Source: Sandaracinaceae bacterium (GTDB lineage: Bacteria > Myxococcota_A > Polyangia > Polyangiales > Houyiibacteriaceae). From it: a DNA stretch of 64,000 nucleotides. Under the pieces are notes generated by a model. It saw only the letters and a list, made by a program, of their open reading frames with translations, was not told the DNA's origin and did not search any database. Shown in pieces: positions 19,991-27,558 of the stretch; positions within the stretch are counted from its first letter, which is position 1, and the number at the start of each line of letters is the position of its first letter. Where the stretch lies: assembly GCA_020633075.1 (NCBI GenBank), contig JACKEI010000001.1, positions 124,001 to 188,000 on the forward strand, in the 5' to 3' direction. Made by a program: the position numbers and the translations under genes.

Positions 19991-21328
19991 GTGGGCGCGA
20001 ACCGCATCTTCGCGTCCGGGGCTGGGGCGCGCTGGACGGGCGCGCTCCTGCTGGGGCTCACCCTCTGCGTGGGGTGTGGCGGCGAGCAGGCTCCGGCGTC
20101 GCCAGCGACCACAGGCACGTCGGCACCTGGGGCGGCAGCTCAGAGCGAGACGCGGGCGCGGTCAGCCGCTCACCCGCCGGAGCTCGAGCCAGCGGCGGAT
20201 GACGCCACGTCGGGCCCGTGCCGCCGCCAGGAGCTGGCCACCGTGCCCTGGGCTGTGCCCCAGCGTCGCCTGACGTTGCTGGCCATGAACCGGGCGGAGG
20301 GCCCGCAGGTCGCCGAGGGAGCGCCTCCACAGCCGAGCGCGCAGCCTCCATCGACGCGCGCGGAGCACGCGCTCTTGGTGGAGGGCGACGCCACGGACGT
20401 GCTGTGGTTGGATCCCGCGCTCGGCGTGCGAGGGCGGCGCACGGTCGCGGCGCGCTACGACGCGGCGCTCGTGGTTCGCGGGCGCGTGCTCGGTCTCGCC
20501 TCCACGCCGTCCACGACGGCCTCCGCCGCGACCTACCGCGCCACCTGGCTAGGGGCCAGCCCGGCGGAGGACGTCTCGCTCGCGCTGCCCGTGCAGGCGC
20601 TCAGCGGTGGCGCCACGCGGCGCCTCTCGGCGCAGGCCCACGCGCTCTTCGTGTGGACCGATGGTCGACGACCGCCGCTCGCGCTGCCGTTCCACGTGGA
20701 CCCGCGTGCGTCGTCGCGCGGAGGGGCGCACCCGCCGCTCCGCTTCGACGGTGAGCGCGCCCTGAGCCCGCCGGTGGACCTCGCCGACGCACGCGCCGTT
20801 CAGGTGCTGGGCCTCGCGCTCACGGACGGCGAGTACGCAGCCGTGGTGCGCGTGGGTGCCGCCGAGGCCTCCGACAGCCAGGTCTGGCTCGCGACCGCGC
20901 GCGCCCACGTCCCGGTCGACGCGCTCGAGGACGCCGCCGCCATCGAGGCCATGGCCATCGTGGGGAGCGAGGTGTGGGTCGTCGCCACCTTCGAGTTCTC
21001 GCGGCCGCTGTTGCTGCGCATCGCGTCGAGCGGCGAGCTGGCGGCCGATCCGCAGGAGCTCCCCCGCGACGCGTCCCTGCCGGCGGCGCTCGCGGGCGGC
21101 GACCCCGCGCGGCTCTTGGTGCACGACGGTCGCCTCCTCCTCCGGCGCCGCAACCTGCTGGGTGACCCCCTGCCTCCTGACATCGAGGTCGCCGTGCGCG
21201 CCGACCCCAGCTTGCCCGCCGACGTCGTGCGGGACGGGGCCGTCTACCTCGTCGTGTTCCAAGACCGTGACGTGGCCAGCGATGCGTGGCCGCTGCGCTT
21301 CGTGTCGGTAGACTGCTCCGCGCCATGA
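19991..21328 (+). CDS. Lipoprotein of unknown function
   Basis: A 445-residue exported protein starting at GTG 19991, with a lipoprotein signal (GLTLCVGCGG) and an Ala/Thr/Ser-rich low-complexity spacer to about residue 75. The rest is beta-rich with repeated segments of the type VLVVRGRVLGLAS and LPVQALSG, which could be a beta-propeller; I do not recognise the family. A C-terminal Cys may pair with one near residue 77. The stop overlaps the ATG of the GDPD gene (ATGA), so the two are coupled. Confidence 0.65.
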   Translation: MGANRIFASGAGARWTGALLLGLTLCVGCGGEQAPASPATTGTSAPGAAAQSETRARSAAHPPELEPAADDATSGPCRRQELATVPWAVPQRRLTLLAMNRAEGPQVAEGAPPQPSAQPPSTRAEHALLVEGDATDVLWLDPALGVRGRRTVAARYDAALVVRGRVLGLASTPSTTASAATYRATWLGASPAEDVSLALPVQALSGGATRRLSAQAHALFVWTDGRRPPLALPFHVDPRASSRGGAHPPLRFDGERALSPPVDLADARAVQVLGLALTDGEYAAVVRVGAAEASDSQVWLATARAHVPVDALEDAAAIEAMAIVGSEVWVVATFEFSRPLLLRIASSGELAADPQELPRDASLPAALAGGDPARLLVHDGRLLLRRRNLLGDPLPPDIEVAVRADPSLPADVVRDGAVYLVVFQDRDVASDAWPLRFVSVDCSAP

Positions 21329-22179
21329 CTCGCTCTCGTCACGCCGCGCGCCGCCAGCACACTGCCTACCTGGGCGAGCCCCCGTACGCGTACGCGCATC
21401 GCGGGGGAGCCAAGCGCTGGCCCGAGAACACCCTGCTGGCCTTTCGTGGCGCCCTCGAGCTCGGCTACACGCACATCGAGACCGACGTGCACCTCACGCG
21501 CGACGGCCACATCGTCTGCTTCCACGACCCCACGCTCGAGCGCACCACCAGCGGCCGCGGGCTCGTGAAGGAGCACACCCTGGCCGAGCTCCGCGCGCTC
21601 GACGCGGGCTACCACTTCTCCCCGGACGGCGGGCGGACCTTTCCCTTTCGCGGTCAGGGGTGCACCGTGCCGACCCTGGCCGAGGCGCTCGCGCTCGACC
21701 CCGCGCTCCGGCTGAACCTCGAGATGAAGCAGCGCGAGCCGGACATGGTGGAGGCCCTCTGCGCGTTCATCGCCGAGCACCGAGTCAGCGACCGCGTGCT
21801 GGTGGCGTCGGCCCAAGACGACCTCACGCGCCGCTTCCGTGCCCTGCGCGACGGGCGCGGCCTCTCGGTGGTCACCTCACCGGGCGTGCGCGGCATCCTG
21901 GGTTTCTGGCTGAGCGTCCGTCTCGGCGTGAGCCGCTTCGTCCCCTTCGACTTCGACGCGCTGCAGGTGCCCGTGACGCAGGGGCCGCTGCGCGTCGTGG
22001 ACCGCCGCTTCGTCGAGGCGGCCCACGCGCACGGGATGCACGTGCACGTCTGGACCATCGACGACCCCGACGAGATGCGGCGTCTCTACGACCTCGGCGT
22101 GGACGCCATCATGACGGACCGTCCCGAGACCCTGATGCGCGTCCTGCGCGAGCGCGCAGCGGTCGCCCGAGAGGGCTAG
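21325..22179 (+). CDS. Glycerophosphodiester phosphodiesterase family protein
   Basis: A 284-residue TIM-barrel GDPD, which cleaves glycerophosphodiesters to glycerol-3-phosphate and an alcohol. Visible motifs: AHRGGAKRWPENT (catalytic His and metal ligands), ETDVHLTRDG, and the second catalytic His in CFHDPTLERTT; the C-terminal WTIDDPDEM motif and MTDRPE end are typical. No signal peptide, so cytoplasmic as drawn, in contrast with the lipoprotein it is coupled to. Lipid turnover role inferred from family. The stop codon shares bases with the convergent DUF2378-like gene. Confidence 0.9.
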   Translation: MTRSRHAARRQHTAYLGEPPYAYAHRGGAKRWPENTLLAFRGALELGYTHIETDVHLTRDGHIVCFHDPTLERTTSGRGLVKEHTLAELRALDAGYHFSPDGGRTFPFRGQGCTVPTLAEALALDPALRLNLEMKQREPDMVEALCAFIAEHRVSDRVLVASAQDDLTRRFRALRDGRGLSVVTSPGVRGILGFWLSVRLGVSRFVPFDFDALQVPVTQGPLRVVDRRFVEAAHAHGMHVHVWTIDDPDEMRRLYDLGVDAIMTDRPETLMRVLRERAAVAREG

Positions 22180-22817
22180 GCCGACAGAAAGAACACGTCG
22201 ATCTCCACGGTCACCACGGGCACCTCGCTGCGGCGGTCGCCGTCTGGGCCGCGACGGATGCTCACGTGTGGGCGCTGCGCGCCTGCCATCTCGAGCACGT
22301 GCGTGACGTAGGTCTCCACCACCGCGCCCCACCACGGAAAGATGGCCAAGGGCATCCCGGCCATGGTCCCGGAGGCGTGCCCCTTGTCCACCACCTGCAT
22401 CTTGGCCTCGCCGAAGTTGAACGCCTGCTGGATCTGCTTGGGCATGAGCTGAGCCACCCGCTCGGAGGACACGATCCGCAGCAGCATCCGATAGATCTGC
22501 TTCACGTCCACCTCGGCCTGCCAGCGGCTGCGCATGCGCACGAAGTCGAGGAAGCGCAGGTTCATCACGGGGGCCATCGCCCGGCCCGCCACGCAGAGCG
22601 GGTACAGATCGTAGTAGGACGACGCCAGGAAGGGCTGCGACAGGTACGCCGCCATGTCGGGCGCGAGCAATTGGCACATGCCTTCGCGCCCTCCAGGAAA
22701 GTGCGCCGTGGTCCAGTCCAGGTGCCCGCGGTAGTTCAGACCCTTCAGCTGATAAGGGGACTCGCCTGGCGCCCACGGCCAGTGGTCGAGCTCGACGCCT
22801 GTGGATTGCAGCAGCAT
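22176..22817 (-). CDS. Probable TIGR02265/DUF2378-family protein
   Basis: A 213-residue protein that resembles the myxobacteria-restricted TIGR02265/DUF2378 family: an FPGGREG motif early on, a helical region with ASSYYDLYPL and a FLDFVRMRSRW segment, and a C-terminal FPWWG-containing half. Function of the family is unknown. ATG 22817 is chosen because a TACGTT hexamer and a GGAG lie just upstream; GTG 22847 is an alternative. The family call is by memory of the pattern. It ends on a stop that overlaps the GDPD stop. Confidence 0.6.
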   Translation of the reverse strand: MLLQSTGVELDHWPWAPGESPYQLKGLNYRGHLDWTTAHFPGGREGMCQLLAPDMAAYLSQPFLASSYYDLYPLCVAGRAMAPVMNLRFLDFVRMRSRWQAEVDVKQIYRMLLRIVSSERVAQLMPKQIQQAFNFGEAKMQVVDKGHASGTMAGMPLAIFPWWGAVVETYVTHVLEMAGAQRPHVSIRRGPDGDRRSEVPVVTVEIDVFFLSA

Positions 22818-22924
22818 GGAGAGGTCGGGGGGATCTCCAACGTACACTCTGTCAGTGGGCGGTGCTAGCCGAGGATGAGGAGGGGCTGGCGGTCGCGGGG
22901 GCCGGGCTCTATGTTGCTCCGACC

Positions 22925-23296
22925 ATGACCCTGCCTCTGCCCGAAGGAGTGTCCTACGCGGACCCACGACTGACCCTCACGCCCAAGGCCGTGGAGATGG
23001 CCAAGGCCCGCTTGCTGGACGCCGGGGAGCCCGTGTACGGGCTGCGCCTGGGGGTCAAGGGCGGTGGCTGCTCGGGCTACAGCTACGTCATCGACTACGC
23101 GACCAAGATCCGCCCCGGGAAGGACCTGGTGTACGAGTTCGACGGCCTGCACGTCGTGGTGGACCAGAAGAGCATCGAGGTCCTGAAGGGCGCCACGCTG
23201 GACTGGGAGCGCCGCTTGATGGGCTACGGGTTCAAGTGGATCAACCCGAACGCGAAGAACGACTGCGGCTGCGGAGAGTCGTTCGACGTGGTGTGA
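22925..23296 (+). CDS. A-type iron-sulfur carrier (IscA/ErpA family)
   Basis: A 123-residue HesB/IscA-fold protein that carries Fe-S clusters to apo-targets. All three ligand cysteines are present: Cys49 in KGGGCSG, and Cys114/Cys116 in the NDCGCGESF tail. The N-terminal 14 residues precede the usual LTLTPKAVEM start of the fold. No isc or suf genes are near, so it is a stand-alone carrier, most like ErpA. ATG 22925 is preferred over an upstream in-frame start; a TATGTT hexamer ends 9 nt before it. Confidence 0.92.
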   Translation: MTLPLPEGVSYADPRLTLTPKAVEMAKARLLDAGEPVYGLRLGVKGGGCSGYSYVIDYATKIRPGKDLVYEFDGLHVVVDQKSIEVLKGATLDWERRLMGYGFKWINPNAKNDCGCGESFDVV

Positions 23297-23333
23297 GTGG
23301 GCTGAGCGTCGGCGGCGCGTTCCGGCCGCGCGC

Positions 23334-25328
23334 TCAGTTCGTGCGCCAGCGCTGCCCCTCCGTGTAGAGCACGTTGATGGGGCGCGCCTGCACGAACACG
23401 AAGCGCCGGTCGCGGGTGAGCAGGAACTCCACGTCCATCGCGTTCGCGAGGCCTGGGTAGCGCGGCGTCAGGTTCGCGTGGATGCGCTGGAGCTGGTGCG
23501 TCAAGGCCATGACCTCGGCCTCGCTGAGGATGGGTGCGCCCCCCGTGCGTGAGCTCCGGCTGAGCAGCTCCGGCTCCAGGTCCTCGGCCCACGTGTACAC
23601 CACGAACTGCTCGGGGAGCTCGTCGCCGCTCGCTCCGGTGACGCTGCCGCCCGTCACCTGCGTGTTGATGAACACACCCGGGCGGGCCTCGTCGTACGGG
23701 TTCGCCGTGACGGCCACGCCGTTGGCCACCACGTCCGCGACGAAGGGCTGCACCAGCACGGCCATGGAGACCGCCTCGTGATCGATGCGGAACCACTCGC
23801 GCTCCTCGTACCCGCGCTGTAGCCACACGCTGGCCCACACGCGGCGGAGCGCGTCCGCGAGCACCTCGGGGCTCGCGTCTCCGGGCACCACCACGCTCTC
23901 GTACAGCCCCGCGCCGTTGAAGCCCGGGAGGTCCTCGGCGTTGGTGCTGCTGCGGAAGATGAAGCGCTCGCTCGGCCCCAGGCGCGCGAGCTGCGCGCGC
24001 ACGAGGCTCAGCAGCTGGCGGTCCACGGGCGCCGCCTCGATGGCCGCGCGCAGGCTGGCGAGCCGGCGGGCGCGCTCGGTCGCGTCGGACTGAAAGAGGG
24101 GCGCATGGAGGATGGCTCGCAGCTCGGCCGCGGGCTGCGCGCGGGCGAGGTGCTCGGCGTAGGCCGCGAAGGGCACTACGAAGCCCGGTGGGACGTTGAG
24201 GCCGCCCAGCGCACACAGCTGGCTGAGCTGCGCGGCCTTGGCCCCGGCGTACTCGGCCTCGCAGCCGCACACCGGTCGCAGCGCGCGCAGCCGGGTGTTG
24301 CCCACGGGGCGCGTGACGCGGGTCGGCCGCGCCGCCGCCCACGCCGCCTCGGCGTCTTCGCGGCTGGCCTCGCGCAGCGTGAACTCCTGGGCCCCGACGC
24401 TCAGCCGCACGATGCGGCCCTCGAGGGCCCTTATGTCGGCGCGGTCCACGGCCCCGCGCAGGCCCATGTCCGGGGTGTTGCGGTTGCGGCTGAGCACGGC
24501 CACGTGCGCCAGTGGCGCCTGCAGCTGGCTCGTCACCAACGCGGCGACGGGCGGGATCTCGTTGGGGACCGTCTCGGTCACCAGGATCTCGTTCGGCCGA
24601 GCGCTGGCAGGGTCCAGCGTCCCGCGAACGACGCGCAGCACCCCATACGCGACGCCCAGCACCAGCGGCTGATACTGGATGGAGGCGTTCACCGCGTCCG
24701 CCGCCAGCACGGGCAGCCGGGCGCCCAGGCCCGCGATGCTGCGCTCGTGCAGCGGGGAGAGGGGTCGGAAGCGCAGCTGCTCTCCGAAGAACACCCGCGC
24801 TCGCACCAGCGCGTACACCTTCGCGATGCGCTCACCCGACATGGTGTCGCCAGCCACGAGCTCGAGGGTGTAGTGCTCCCCGTCGCGGTAGTACATGAGC
24901 GACCCGAGCAGGAAGCGGCGGTCGTCACGGCGATACTCGCTGATGTTGAAGCGCGCGTGGTCCGCGCGCGGGTCGATGAAGCGCTGCACGAAGGTGAAGT
25001 GCAGGTCCCAACGCTCGGACTGCAGGAAGTAGACGCGGTCGTCTTCGGCCGTGTCGATGACGAACTTGATGGTCTCCGTGTGCGCCATGACGTGCGCCTC
25101 CGGCTGCGTGGCCAGGCGCGCCCAGTCGCGCGCGCTGTCGATGCGCGGCAGGAAGTCCACCTGGGCGTCGGCGGGCGTGTCTCCGGGGCGCGCCAGCCCG
25201 ACCACGTCCGGCTCTTCGACGGGGCGCGGGGTGGCGGGCAGGGTTCCGCGCAGGCAGGCCACCGTCCCGATCGTGGTGGCGACCGACAACAGGGACCCGG
25301 CCAGGGCCCATCGGGAGCGCGTCTGCAC
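23334..25328 (-). CDS. Exported PEP-synthase/glucan-water-dikinase-like protein
   Basis: A 664-residue lipoprotein-like protein (signal ending in TIGTVAC) with, in order, a unique N-terminal domain (about 40-220), a phosphohistidine swivelling domain with the phospho-acceptor His in PLAHVAVLSRNRN (about 285), and a C-terminal ATP-grasp PEP/pyruvate-binding domain (EYAGAKAAQLSQL, FRSSTNAEDLPGFNGAGLYES, VLVQPFV, and the end EFLLTRDRRFVFVQARP). This domain order matches plant alpha-glucan water dikinase and not PEP synthase or PPDK. Export of an ATP-using enzyme is unexpected. The start is set at GTG 25328, which has TATCCT exactly 6 nt upstream; an upstream ATG at 25358 would cover that promoter. 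The substrate is unknown. Confidence 0.75.
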   Translation of the reverse strand: MQTRSRWALAGSLLSVATTIGTVACLRGTLPATPRPVEEPDVVGLARPGDTPADAQVDFLPRIDSARDWARLATQPEAHVMAHTETIKFVIDTAEDDRVYFLQSERWDLHFTFVQRFIDPRADHARFNISEYRRDDRRFLLGSLMYYRDGEHYTLELVAGDTMSGERIAKVYALVRARVFFGEQLRFRPLSPLHERSIAGLGARLPVLAADAVNASIQYQPLVLGVAYGVLRVVRGTLDPASARPNEILVTETVPNEIPPVAALVTSQLQAPLAHVAVLSRNRNTPDMGLRGAVDRADIRALEGRIVRLSVGAQEFTLREASREDAEAAWAAARPTRVTRPVGNTRLRALRPVCGCEAEYAGAKAAQLSQLCALGGLNVPPGFVVPFAAYAEHLARAQPAAELRAILHAPLFQSDATERARRLASLRAAIEAAPVDRQLLSLVRAQLARLGPSERFIFRSSTNAEDLPGFNGAGLYESVVVPGDASPEVLADALRRVWASVWLQRGYEEREWFRIDHEAVSMAVLVQPFVADVVANGVAVTANPYDEARPGVFINTQVTGGSVTGASGDELPEQFVVYTWAEDLEPELLSRSSRTGGAPILSEAEVMALTHQLQRIHANLTPRYPGLANAMDVEFLLTRDRRFVFVQARPINVLYTEGQRWRTN

Positions 25329-25334
25329 GGGCCC

Positions 25335-25340
25335 AGGATA
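25335..25340 (-). promoter_or_regulatory. Putative -10 hexamer (leaderless) for the exported dikinase
   Basis: TATCCT, then 6 nt, then GTG 25328 on the minus strand. Confidence 0.45.
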
Positions 25341-25388
25341 GCATCCCATGTTGACCACCCCCCCGCTTCATGGGTACATGCGGGCCAA

Positions 25389-26621
25389 ATGTCGGCGCCC
25401 CCCAAAGCCTCCGTCGCGGCCGCTTCCGCCCGCAGCGGACTCTCGACCCGGACGATGCGGCCCTCGAACCCCCACGATCCGGACTACGGCACCCTGCCTC
25501 TCTACGCGCCCGGCATCGAGGACGTGAAGGAGGCCGTCAAGCGTCACTTCCAGGTCCGTCGCCTGCCGACGTGGGCCCTGTTCTCGACGGTCTACAGCAG
25601 CGTCTCGGCCATCCTCGGCGGCGGACAGCGCCTGGACGACAAGCTCTTCCCGGGCTGGCGCGATCAGCCGATCAAGGAGCCGGTGTTCATCATTGGCAAC
25701 GCGCGCAGCGGCACCACCATGCTGCACCGCCTGATGACCATCGACGAGGAGACCTTCAGCGGCATGAAGCTCTACCAGAGCGCGCTGAACAACGTCTCGG
25801 TGCAGCGTGGGCTCCAGGCGCTCGGGCGCGCCGACGAGCGCATCCCAGGTCACCCCATGCGCGCCCTGATCGACAAGGTCAACGACGTCATGTTCGACGG
25901 CTGGGATGGCATCCACAAGCTGGGCATCGACCAGCACGAGGAAGACGAGGCGACCTGGGCGCTGGGGATGACGTCCATCACCGTGAACCTGTTGGTCCCC
26001 TACACGGAGGAGCTCAACAGCATGCGCTTCTTCGACCAGATCGAGCCCGAGTACCGCGCGCGCTTCATGGACTTCTACGAGGCGAGCATCAAGCGTCACC
26101 TCTTCGCCTGCGCACCCGACAAGCGCTTCATCAACAAGAACGTCTTCTTCACGCCGCGCGTCCGCTCCGTCATCGAGCGCATGCCCGACGCGCGCTTCCT
26201 CTACCTGGTGCGCGACCCGGCCGAGTCGCTGCCCTCGTTCTTGAGCATGTGGTGGGAGAAGTGGGTGTCGCACACGCCCGAGATCAAGAAAGACGGCCCC
26301 GAGGCGCAGCAGCTCATCCGCCTGGCGTACGACTACTACGAGTACGGCCTGGACCTGCTCGACGACTACGAGGGCGAGAGCATCTTGGTGGTGCGCTACG
26401 ACGAGCTCACCAAGGACCCGGACGAAGAGGTGCACCGCATCTACGACTGGCTGGGGATCGAGATGTCCGCCGCGTTCAAGCAGAACCTCTACGAGTTCAC
26501 GCACGCGCAGCGCTGCTACGAGAGCGCCCACGAGTACACCCTCGAGGACTTCGGGCTCACGCGCGAGAGCGTCTACGCTGGCGCCAAGCGCTTCTGCGAC
26601 CGCTTCGGCTACGCCCCCTGA
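25389..26621 (+). CDS. Sulfotransferase family protein
   Basis: A 410-residue PAPS-dependent sulfotransferase. The 5'-phosphosulfate loop GNARSGTT is at residues 103-110 and the 3'-phosphate-binding RDPAESLPS motif follows about 75 residues later; the length and the helical N-terminal 90 residues fit the bacterial Sulfotransfer_3 group. The acceptor cannot be deduced. It is divergent from the exported dikinase and convergent with the cycloeucalenol cycloisomerase homologue, so a sterol or lipid acceptor is possible but unproven. ATG 25389 is the only well-placed start. Confidence 0.82.
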   Translation: MSAPPKASVAAASARSGLSTRTMRPSNPHDPDYGTLPLYAPGIEDVKEAVKRHFQVRRLPTWALFSTVYSSVSAILGGGQRLDDKLFPGWRDQPIKEPVFIIGNARSGTTMLHRLMTIDEETFSGMKLYQSALNNVSVQRGLQALGRADERIPGHPMRALIDKVNDVMFDGWDGIHKLGIDQHEEDEATWALGMTSITVNLLVPYTEELNSMRFFDQIEPEYRARFMDFYEASIKRHLFACAPDKRFINKNVFFTPRVRSVIERMPDARFLYLVRDPAESLPSFLSMWWEKWVSHTPEIKKDGPEAQQLIRLAYDYYEYGLDLLDDYEGESILVVRYDELTKDPDEEVHRIYDWLGIEMSAAFKQNLYEFTHAQRCYESAHEYTLEDFGLTRESVYAGAKRFCDRFGYAP

Positions 26622-26672
26622 GCGCCGTGCCGCGAGCGCGCTGGTGGGCTACTCGTCGCCCGCCACAAGCGC

Positions 26673-27494
26673 TCAGCCCCCGCTCAAGCAGCTGCCCGCG
26701 TAGTCGCGCAGACCGTTCGCGTGGGGCACGACGTCCGTGAGCAGCGGCGCCACGTGATAGCGGAGGAGGTCCAGCGTGAGCACGTCCGCGTACATCGCCG
26801 CGCCGAGCCACACCAGCACCTGGGCGGCGCTGGGATCGTCACCTGGCCGCTCGTCGATGCCCATCCACATCGGGAGCGCGAACACGAACGCCGCGCCGTA
26901 GCTCAGCGTCCCGAAGCCGAGCATCAGGCCCAGGTCGTCGTAGCAGAACAGCGTCGCGATGAACGGGTTGGCGTTGAGGGCCGTCTCGAGGAAGGCCATC
27001 GCCATGGGGGCGACGAACCAGGCTGTCGCCCCCAGCGGCCCGGTGCCGAGCTTGCGGCGCAGGAAGCGGTAGGCCATGCAGCACAGCACCGCGTAGGTGC
27101 TGAAGTACGCCACACTCACGCAGTACAAGAAGAAGGGGTTGTTCTGGATGTTGAGCTCGGTCCGGAACCCGTAGTGCATGTGCAGCACGTCGTAGAAGTA
27201 CGGCGTCTGGCTGTAGTTCAACGCGAACGCCAGGCCCGCGACGCTCAGCCCGTACTTCACGCCGCTGGTCCGCAGCAGCGGGCGCGCGCGCTCCTCGGGC
27301 GGCCGCATCAGGACGGGCGGGACGATGGCCCCCAGCATCAAGCCCACTCCGTAGATCATGCACTCGAGGTCACCCCAGCGCTCCGCGAAGCCTCCCATCA
27401 TGACCACGGCGCTGATGGCGCCCCAGACGGGCGTGTACATCAACCAGTAGCGCTCGACGGCGCGCTTGCCCGGGTGTTCCGCGAGGAGGCTCAT
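26673..27494 (-). CDS. Cycloeucalenol cycloisomerase homologue (sterol cyclopropyl opening)
   Basis: A 273-residue integral membrane protein with about six to eight hydrophobic segments. It matches the plant sterol enzyme cycloeucalenol cycloisomerase (CPI1) along its whole length: the N-terminal ERYWLMYTPVW (plant FFLLYTPFW), NYSQTPYFYDVL followed by NNPFFL, AFLETALNANP, FALPMWMGIDE and a DLLRYHVAPLL near the end, in the same order and spacing. The plant enzyme opens the 9,19-cyclopropane ring of cycloartenol-derived sterols. Activity here is inferred. It has the best promoter in the window and a predicted leaderless mRNA. It is not in an operon with another sterol gene. Confidence 0.8.
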   Translation of the reverse strand: MSLLAEHPGKRAVERYWLMYTPVWGAISAVVMMGGFAERWGDLECMIYGVGLMLGAIVPPVLMRPPEERARPLLRTSGVKYGLSVAGLAFALNYSQTPYFYDVLHMHYGFRTELNIQNNPFFLYCVSVAYFSTYAVLCCMAYRFLRRKLGTGPLGATAWFVAPMAMAFLETALNANPFIATLFCYDDLGLMLGFGTLSYGAAFVFALPMWMGIDERPGDDPSAAQVLVWLGAAMYADVLTLDLLRYHVAPLLTDVVPHANGLRDYAGSCLSGG

Positions 27495-27501
27495 GGGGGT
27501 G

Positions 27502-27530
27502 ACCGTAGAACGGCAATTTCACGCGGTCAA
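27502..27530 (-). promoter_or_regulatory. Sigma-70-like promoter for the cycloisomerase homologue
   Basis: On the minus strand TTGACC (27530-27525), a 17-bp spacer and TACGGT (27507-27502), then 7 nt to the ATG. The transcript would start at or within 1 nt of the start codon. Confidence 0.65.
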
Positions 27531-27558
27531 CCGCGCCCTGCCGAGTGTCGGCATGACG

